This document shows, piece by piece, positions 1 to 3,893 of a stretch of 6,424 nt of DNA; position 1 is the first letter of the stretch, and each line of letters starts with the position of its first letter. A program made the position numbers and the translations under genes. The notes beneath the pieces are model-generated. The model was given only the letters and a program-made list of their open reading frames with translations. It did not search any database and had not been told where the DNA came from. The DNA lies in the NCBI GenBank assembly GCA_937950105.1, contig CALFEM010000551.1, positions 1-6,424 on the forward strand. Reading direction: 5' to 3'. This DNA is from an uncultured Alphaproteobacteria bacterium. GTDB taxonomy: Bacteria; Pseudomonadota; Alphaproteobacteria; Rhizobiales; Hyphomicrobiaceae.

Positions 1-653
1 GCTGGAAGCTGACCGTGCAGGAGGTCGAGGACGGTGCGTTGCCACAACCTCGCGGCATCGATTCGAAGACGGTGTGGCGGTTGGCCGGCGACCCGCTGTT
101 CATGGTGTTCCTGCTCGCCATCGGCATGGTGATGGCCTCGCATGCCATGTTCTACACGTTCGGCGCCATCGCCTGGCGCGCGGGCGGCTTGTCGTCGGCG
201 TGGATCGGCACGCTGTGGGCCATCGGTGTCATCGCCCAGATCGCGTTGTTCGCGTGGTCTGCAGCGGTTGTGAGCCGCTTCGGTGCGCTGACGCTGCTGT
301 TCGCGGGATGCGCCGGCGCCGTCGTGCGCTGGGCGGTGATGAGCTTCGATCCGCCGCTCGCGGTTCTCATCCCGTTGCAGGTGCTGCACGGCCTCACCTA
401 TGGCGCGGCGCATCTCGGCGCCATCCACTTCATCGGCCAGGCGGTACCCGAGGAAGCCGGCGGCACCGCTCAGGCGCTCTATTCGACGATCGCGGCGGGC
501 GTGATGCAGGGCGGCGCGACGCTGCTGTCGGGTGTGCTGTACGCGAGCTACGGAAGCCCGGCGTATCTCGCCATGTCGGTGATGTCAGCGGTCGGCTGCA
601 TCGCGACGCTGTGGTTGATCCGTCGGTGGGCGGGCACTCCGCTCTGGCGTTGA
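1..653 (+). CDS. MFS transporter, C-terminal half (partial, HcaT/MFS_1-like)
   Basis: This is the 3' part of a major facilitator superfamily permease, an inner-membrane secondary transporter. The frame is already open at the first complete codon (position 3, TGG), so the GTG at 15 is probably internal and the start lies left of the window. It ends with TGA at 651-653. About six hydrophobic segments follow a hydrophilic stretch that would be the central loop, which fits TM7-TM12 of a 12-TM permease. The segment around HGLTYGAAHLGAIHFIGQAV, followed by an Ala/Gly-rich helix with GTAQALYSTIAAGVMQGGAT, resembles the 3-phenylpropionate (HcaT)-like MFS group by recall. The substrate cannot be read from this half. 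The last residues (RRWAGTPLWR) are a short basic cytoplasmic tail. The next gene lies 67 bp downstream on the same strand, has its own strong ribosome binding site, and is not obviously related in function. Confidence 0.85.
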   Translation, partial: WKLTVQEVEDGALPQPRGIDSKTVWRLAGDPLFMVFLLAIGMVMASHAMFYTFGAIAWRAGGLSSAWIGTLWAIGVIAQIALFAWSAAVVSRFGALTLLFAGCAGAVVRWAVMSFDPPLAVLIPLQVLHGLTYGAAHLGAIHFIGQAVPEEAGGTAQALYSTIAAGVMQGGATLLSGVLYASYGSPAYLAMSVMSAVGCIATLWLIRRWAGTPLWR

Positions 654-657
654 GCGT

Positions 658-682
658 GGAAACTTCGGCCTCGACGCGCGTT
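658..682 (+). promoter_or_regulatory. Weak candidate EcfG-type promoter for the 85-aa gene
   Basis: GGAAAC at 658-663 and CGTT at 679-682 are separated by 15 nt. Alphaproteobacterial general-stress sigma factors (EcfG) recognise approximately GGAAC-N16/17-CGTT. The match is imperfect, with one extra A and a slightly short spacer. A start near 690 would leave a leader of about 30 nt before the ATG at 721, which is a plausible layout. This is a motif-level guess in a GC-rich background. Confidence 0.2.
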
Positions 683-707
683 GGCTCTGCGGAAATGAAC
701 CCGAGCC

Positions 708-714
708 AAGGAGG
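708..714 (+). promoter_or_regulatory. Strong Shine-Dalgarno for the 85-aa gene
   Basis: AAGGAGG lies 6 nt upstream of the ATG at 721. It is a near-perfect anti-16S complement and fixes the start of the small gene. Confidence 0.85.
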
Positions 715-720
715 CCCGAA

Positions 721-978
721 ATGAAACTCGTCACTCTGACCGCGGCGATCGCTGGCGCCCTCGTGCTGTCGTCCGCCAGTGCATCGGCGGCTGTCGTCTG
801 CAACGAGGACGGCGACTGCTGGCGCACCAAAAAGACCTACGAATATCGCCCCGAATTCAAGCTCCGCATTCACAAGGACGACTCGAAGTGGAGCGATGCC
901 GACAAGAGCAAGTATCGCTGGCGTGAGGCCGGCAAGGGGCGCGGCTACTGGCGCGACGGAGCGTGGATCGAGTTCTGA
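721..978 (+). CDS. Small exported protein of unknown function (85 aa)
   Basis: The start is set by the AAGGAGG six bases upstream, and the gene ends with TGA at 976-978. The N-terminus is a classical Sec signal peptide: MK, a hydrophobic stretch to about residue 18, then an Ala/Ser-rich end with a likely cleavage site after Ala23 (A21-S22-A23). The mature part is about 60 residues, highly hydrophilic and aromatic. It begins with a two-cysteine motif, CNEDGDC (C27, C33), which could form a disulfide in the periplasm. This is followed by WRTKKTYEYRPEF and later SKYRWREAGKGRGYWRDGAW near the C-terminus. The Trp/Tyr/Arg-rich pattern is familiar from small uncharacterised secreted proteins of Hyphomicrobiales, but I know of no assigned function. 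The acidic CNEDGDC loop could bind a metal; nothing else supports that. A hairpin terminator about 70 bp downstream suggests it is transcribed alone or with the upstream transporter gene. Confidence 0.85.
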   Translation: MKLVTLTAAIAGALVLSSASASAAVVCNEDGDCWRTKKTYEYRPEFKLRIHKDDSKWSDADKSKYRWREAGKGRGYWRDGAWIEF

Positions 979-1046
979 TGTCGTCACATGCAACGGATGT
1001 CTCGGGACGTGCGTTGCTGCCACGGAGAAGGGCTGCAGGATGCGCG

Positions 1047-1084
1047 GGGGCACCGGCTGGGATCGGCCGGTGCCCCTACGTTTT
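1047..1084 (+). terminator. Rho-independent terminator after the 85-aa gene
   Basis: GGGGCACCGGC (1047-1057) and GCCGGTGCCCC (1066-1076) form a perfect 11-bp stem. It can be extended by a U-G and a G-C pair closing a four-base loop. The sequence TACGTTTTC follows, giving a short T-run at 1081-1084. It lies about 70 bp past the stop of the 85-aa gene and 65 bp before the next ribosome binding site region, so it separates the two transcription units. Confidence 0.8.
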
Positions 1085-1149
1085 CGCCCTCTCGTGTGAG
1101 CAGGCGGAGGAGCAGATCCCCGCATAGTCCAGCGTAGGAGAGCACGAAC
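1085..1149 (+). promoter_or_regulatory. Leader and ribosome binding site of the DUF1236 gene
   Basis: Any promoter specific to the downstream gene must lie largely in this 65-bp stretch, because a terminator ends at 1084. I see no convincing -35/-10 pair. AGGAGAG at 1136-1142, seven bases before the ATG at 1150, is a good Shine-Dalgarno. It favours that ATG over the second in-frame ATG at 1159. Confidence 0.6.
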
Positions 1150-2403
1150 ATGATCAGGATGAGAACGTTGGCGGCAGCGCTGCTGCTGACTACCACGAGC
1201 GTTGCTTTCGCTCAGGAGGGGCGCGAGCCACGCGGTCAGGGTGCGTCACCTCCGGCTGCAAGTCAGCAGGGTGGCGGAGCGCAGATGCAGAGGGACGGCG
1301 GCGGCGATCGCGGCGGCATGGACCGCCAGGGCGCGCCCGATCGTGGCGCGGCGGCGCAGAAGGACAATCGCGGCGGCGACGACAACGCGCGCAAGGAAGC
1401 GCAGCGTGGTGGCGACGGCAAGAAGGCGGAAAAGCAGGCCGATAATGCCGACAAGCGCGAGGACAAGGCCGAACGCAAGGCGGGTCGCGAGCAGGACAAG
1501 GATGCGCGCAAGGAAGCCCGCGACGAGCGCAAGGACGATCGCAAGCAGGCGCGCGAGGAACGCAAGTCGGGCGATGCGGCCGGCAACAAGGCGGATGCCG
1601 ACAAGGCCGCCGAGGGTCGCTCACGGGGAGCCGACGACAAGCGCAACGCGGCCGAAACGAACGATCCCAGGCGCGGCCAGCAGGCCGACCGTGCGGGACA
1701 GCAGCCATCGACGTCGCAGCAGACCGGACAGTCCGGTGAACAGCCCGGTCAGCCCGGCCAACGCGGCCAGGACGCGGCGTCAGCGCAGCAGGGCGCGGAG
1801 GGCCAAAGGCGTACCGTCGAACTCTCGGAGCCGGACCGCAACAAGGTTCGTGACGGCTTCCGCAGCGAACGCTCGAAGGTGAAGCACCGCACCAACGTCA
1901 ACATCGACATCACCATCGGCCGGCGTCTGCCGCGCGACTGGGAGTACTATGCGGTGCCGACGTTCCTGGTGGAGATCGCGCCGCGCTATCGTGGCTATCG
2001 CTACGCCTGGGTCGAGGACCGCTACGTGCTGATCGAGCCCGACACCTACGAGGTCGTCGCCTACGTCGAGCCGGACTCGGGCCGCATCTACGAGAGCACG
2101 ACCATTGCGGCGGCAGGTACGCGGTCGGGTGGTGGCTCGGCAAGCGCCGCTTGCGAGAAGGTCGAACTGAGTTCCGACGAGGAGACCGCCATCCTGCGGC
2201 TCGTGAAGATCGAGAAGACGCGTAACCTCGATCTCGATGTCGGCACCACCGTGCCGCGTGATGTCGAATTGCTCACGTTCCCCGATGACGTGCTGAAGGA
2301 TCATCGCGCGCTCGACGCCTGCCGCTATGTGGCCGTCGAGGACGACAAGCTCGCGGTGATTTCCACGCAGTCGCGCAAGGTCGTCGCCATCATCGAGGAT
2401 TGA
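1150..2403 (+). CDS. Exported DUF1236 protein with charged low-complexity region (417 aa)
   Basis: An exported, presumably periplasmic protein of unknown role. Residues 1-21 form a Sec signal peptide ending A-F-A before QEG. Residues 22-221 are low complexity: first Gly/Gln/Arg/Asp-rich, then a strongly charged Lys/Arg/Asp/Glu/Ala stretch (about 78-165), then a Gln/Gly-rich stretch with GQPGQPGQ-like repeats. Residues 222-306 match the DUF1236 pattern: a leading VELSEPDR helix, a VNIDITIGRRLPRD strand, a conserved Pro (YYAVP), then RGYRYAWVEDRYVLIEP and VVAYVE. Residues 337-417 appear to be a second, diverged copy (VELSSDEE, VGTTVPRD, CRYVAVEDDKLAVI, KVVAIIE). The only cysteines of the whole protein, C335 and C391, fall in or beside this second copy and could form a disulfide. 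DUF1236 proteins are common in Bradyrhizobium-like bacteria and remain uncharacterised. The gene stands alone between two hairpins and faces the epimerase gene tail to tail. Confidence 0.9.
   Translation: MIRMRTLAAALLLTTTSVAFAQEGREPRGQGASPPAASQQGGGAQMQRDGGGDRGGMDRQGAPDRGAAAQKDNRGGDDNARKEAQRGGDGKKAEKQADNADKREDKAERKAGREQDKDARKEARDERKDDRKQAREERKSGDAAGNKADADKAAEGRSRGADDKRNAAETNDPRRGQQADRAGQQPSTSQQTGQSGEQPGQPGQRGQDAASAQQGAEGQRRTVELSEPDRNKVRDGFRSERSKVKHRTNVNIDITIGRRLPRDWEYYAVPTFLVEIAPRYRGYRYAWVEDRYVLIEPDTYEVVAYVEPDSGRIYESTTIAAAGTRSGGGSASAACEKVELSSDEETAILRLVKIEKTRNLDLDVGTTVPRDVELLTFPDDVLKDHRALDACRYVAVEDDKLAVISTQSRKVVAIIED
1420..1566 (+). other. Highly charged, Pro-free segment (possible single alpha helix)
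   Basis: This encodes residues 91-139 of the DUF1236 protein. It consists only of K, R, D, E, A, Q and N apart from one Gly (112), with recurring pieces such as DKDARKEARDERKDDRKQAR. Dense, alternating opposite charges without Pro or large hydrophobic residues are typical of isolated charged helices or extended spacers. The flanking Gly/Gln-rich parts look disordered. The segment has no homology-based function. Confidence 0.5.
1813..2067 (+). other. DUF1236 domain, first copy
   Basis: Residues 222-306 carry the typical DUF1236 order: polar helix, short strand, conserved LPRD and VP, then RGYRYAWVEDRYVLIEP ending in a hydrophobic VVAYVE strand. Assigned by recall of the family pattern. Confidence 0.75.
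2158..2400 (+). other. Second, diverged DUF1236-like copy
   Basis: Residues 337-417 can be laid over the first copy: VELSSDEE against VELSEPDR, VGTTVPRD against IGRRLPRD, RYVAVEDDKLAVI against RYAWVEDRYVLIE, and KVVAIIE against EVVAYVE. The copy lacks the RGY triplet and contains Cys391, with Cys335 just before it. The alignment was made by eye. Confidence 0.6.
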
Positions 2404-2437
2404 TCGCGACATCGATTGCGACACCGGCAAGTTACAT

Positions 2438-2468
2438 GGGCGAGATGGCGGGTTCCGTCATCTCGCCC
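2438..2468. terminator. Shared bidirectional terminator between convergent genes
   Basis: GGGCGAGATG (2438-2447) pairs with CATCTCGCCC (2459-2468). A G-U wobble and CGG/CCG extend the stem to 14 pairs around a GTT loop. It lies 35 bp after the DUF1236 stop and 16 bp after the epimerase stop on the opposite strand, which is the classic position for a terminator serving both. The T-tract is weak (CTTTG) on the plus side and nearly absent on the minus side, so termination efficiency is uncertain. Confidence 0.7.
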
Positions 2469-2483
2469 CTTTGTGCTGTCAGG

Positions 2484-3452
2484 TCAGCTCCACAGCAGCG
2501 GGCCCGGCGGGGCAATCACCCCGTCGTGGATGACCAAGCCGTGCGGGCGGTCGCGCGCGAGTAACAGCGGCCCGTCGAGATCGATCCAGTCGGCACCTTC
2601 GGCGAGCAGCAGCGCGGGCGCGGCAGCGAGCGAGGTCGCCACCATCGAGCCGATCATGATGCGCATGCCGAGGCGGCGCGCTTCGGCGTGCATGGCGAGC
2701 GCGGCTGTCAGGCCGCCGGCCTTGTCGAGCTTGATGTTGACGGCGTCGTAGCGATCCCGGAGTGCTGCGAGATCGCTCGCGACATGCGCGCTCTCGTCGG
2801 CGCAGACGGGAACGGCGTGCGGGATGGTTGCGAGAGCGGCGTCGTCACCCGCCGGCAGCGGCTGCTCGATCAGATCGACGCGCGCATCCGCCGCTGCCTG
2901 CAACAGATGCGTGAGCAGCGCCGCTGTCCAGGCCTCGTTGGCGTCGGCGACGAGGCGCGCGTCTGGGCGCGCGGCACGCACCGCCTGCATGCGGGCGTCG
3001 TCGCCCTCGCCACCGAGCTTCAACTTCAACAGTTTCAGATGCGGCACGCTGCGCGCCTTCGCCGCCATGCTGTCGGGCGTGCCGAGGCTCAGCGTGTAGC
3101 AGGTCTCGACCGGGCTTGGCGCGGCGCAGCGCAGAAGCGCATGTGCGGGCAGGCCGCGCTGCCTCGCTTCGAGGGCCACGAGCGCGCAGTCGAGTGCGTT
3201 GCGGGCAGCACCGGGCGCCATCGCATCGAGCAGGGCCGCGCGCTCCAATGGGCCGCGATACGTAGCGAGCGTATCGAGCGTGCCGGCGACCGTCTCGCCG
3301 TAGCGTGCGTAGGGGACCGCTTCACCGCGACCGATGGTGCCGCGCTCGTCCGCCACCTCGCAGACGACGACGTGGGCCTCCGTCTTGGCGCCGCGCGAAA
3401 TGACGAACGGATCGGCGAGCGGGAAGGTCTCGGACCAGGCGCGGAGCTTCAC
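2484..3452 (-). CDS. dgcA: Enolase-superfamily dipeptide epimerase / N-acetyl-D-Glu racemase (DgcA-like)
   Basis: A cytoplasmic Mg2+-dependent epimerase of the muconate-lactonizing-enzyme/AE-epimerase branch. Counting from the GTG at 3452 it has 322 residues, close to the roughly 320 of YcjG-type enzymes. The frame stays open to a GTG at 3542, but those 30 extra residues are Pro-rich and precede the conserved beginning (KLRAWSETFPLADPFVISRG). The chosen GTG has only a weak GAG six bases upstream. Visible active site: K143 and K145 (KLKLG), metal ligands D170 (VADAN), E196 (IEQP) and D219 (ADES), K241 (NIKLDK), and D291/D293 in DLDGP, the pair that holds the substrate amino group in L-Ala-D/L-Glu epimerases. 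The N-terminal cap with GRGEAVPYARYGET matches the alphaproteobacterial group now named DgcA, which acts on N-acetyl-D-Glu together with the DUF1611 protein DgcN. No DgcN gene is in this window, so a muropeptide-type L-Ala-D-Glu epimerase is the alternative. It follows the coiled-coil gene by about 110 bp. Confidence 0.88.
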   Translation of the reverse strand: MKLRAWSETFPLADPFVISRGAKTEAHVVVCEVADERGTIGRGEAVPYARYGETVAGTLDTLATYRGPLERAALLDAMAPGAARNALDCALVALEARQRGLPAHALLRCAAPSPVETCYTLSLGTPDSMAAKARSVPHLKLLKLKLGGEGDDARMQAVRAARPDARLVADANEAWTAALLTHLLQAAADARVDLIEQPLPAGDDAALATIPHAVPVCADESAHVASDLAALRDRYDAVNIKLDKAGGLTAALAMHAEARRLGMRIMIGSMVATSLAAAPALLLAEGADWIDLDGPLLLARDRPHGLVIHDGVIAPPGPLLWS

Positions 3453-3513
3453 GGGGAACTCGTTGGTCTGTTGGTGAGGAGGGCGGGGACGGGAGGGCAC
3501 TGCACCAACCTTT

Positions 3514-3542
3514 GTGCCGGGCGGAAATCCCGCTCGCGGCAC
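3514..3542. other. Interrupted hairpin in the gap upstream of the epimerase
   Basis: GTGCCG (3514-3519) pairs with CGGCAC (3537-3542), and inside it GCGG (3521-3524) pairs with CCGC (3530-3533), with unequal internal loops. It lies in the 111-bp gap between the coiled-coil gene stop and the epimerase start. No T-run follows on either strand, so it is not a standard terminator. It could be an attenuator or RNA processing element, or chance in GC-rich DNA. Confidence 0.35.
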
Positions 3543-3563
3543 CCGACGTTCACCCGATACGTC

Positions 3564-3893
3564 TCAGGAGAGCCGCCCGCTGGCATGGGCGAGGAACAGG
3601 TAGACGCGGCCGGTCGCCGAGGTCATGTGCGCCTGCGCCAGCCGTCCCGAGCCGTCCTTCGCTTCGGCCTCGCGCAGGATGCGCTCGAAGTCGGCCAGAT
3701 AGCGGTTGACGGTCGCCTGCAATGTGGCGTCGACCGGGTAGCGGCGTGACACCTCGTCGAAGGCGCCGCGGCCGTCGGCCGAGTAGATCGAGCGCACCAT
3801 GATGCCGCGCTGGCCGGCCTTGAGGCGGCTCCAGATGACCGACGCGGTGGCGGCGTCGAGCGCCCGCGACAGCACGTCGATGTTGAGCGTGAA
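3564..3893 (-). other. C-terminal globular domain of the coiled-coil protein
   Basis: Residues 783-891 (from the GTG at 6239) leave the low-complexity linker and have normal globular composition. They begin FTLNIDVLSRALDAATASVI, continue with SRLKAGQRGIMVRSIYS and a helix containing ATVNRYLADFERILREAEA, and end with SATGRVYLFLAHASGRLS. I do not recognise a named fold. The clean boundary suggests an independent binding domain. Confidence 0.6.

Noticed and set aside
15..17. GTG as start of a six-TM transporter
   Set aside because: The frame is open upstream to the window edge, and six TM segments fit the second half of a 12-TM MFS permease.
430..1125. Minus-strand open frame of about 231 codons spanning the transporter end and the small gene
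   Set aside because: It overlaps two plus-strand genes that have clear protein features and a terminator. Its product is a Pro/Arg/Ala-rich composition artefact.
1190..1882. Overlapping Arg-, Ser- or Cys-rich frames on both strands within the DUF1236 gene
   Set aside because: They are generated by the repetitive Lys/Arg/Asp/Glu codons of the low-complexity region. None has a signal peptide or plausible domain.
3540..3542. GTG at 3542 as the epimerase start
   Set aside because: The extra 30 residues are Pro/Arg-rich and unlike the family N-terminus. The length from 3452 (322 residues) fits the family better.
2688..3749. Long plus-strand open frame (about 350 codons) opposite the epimerase
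   Set aside because: It lies antisense to a gene with a full catalytic residue set. Its translation is Arg/Gly/Ala-rich without domain-like structure, and it crosses the epimerase/coiled-coil boundary, as expected of a GC-rich shadow frame.
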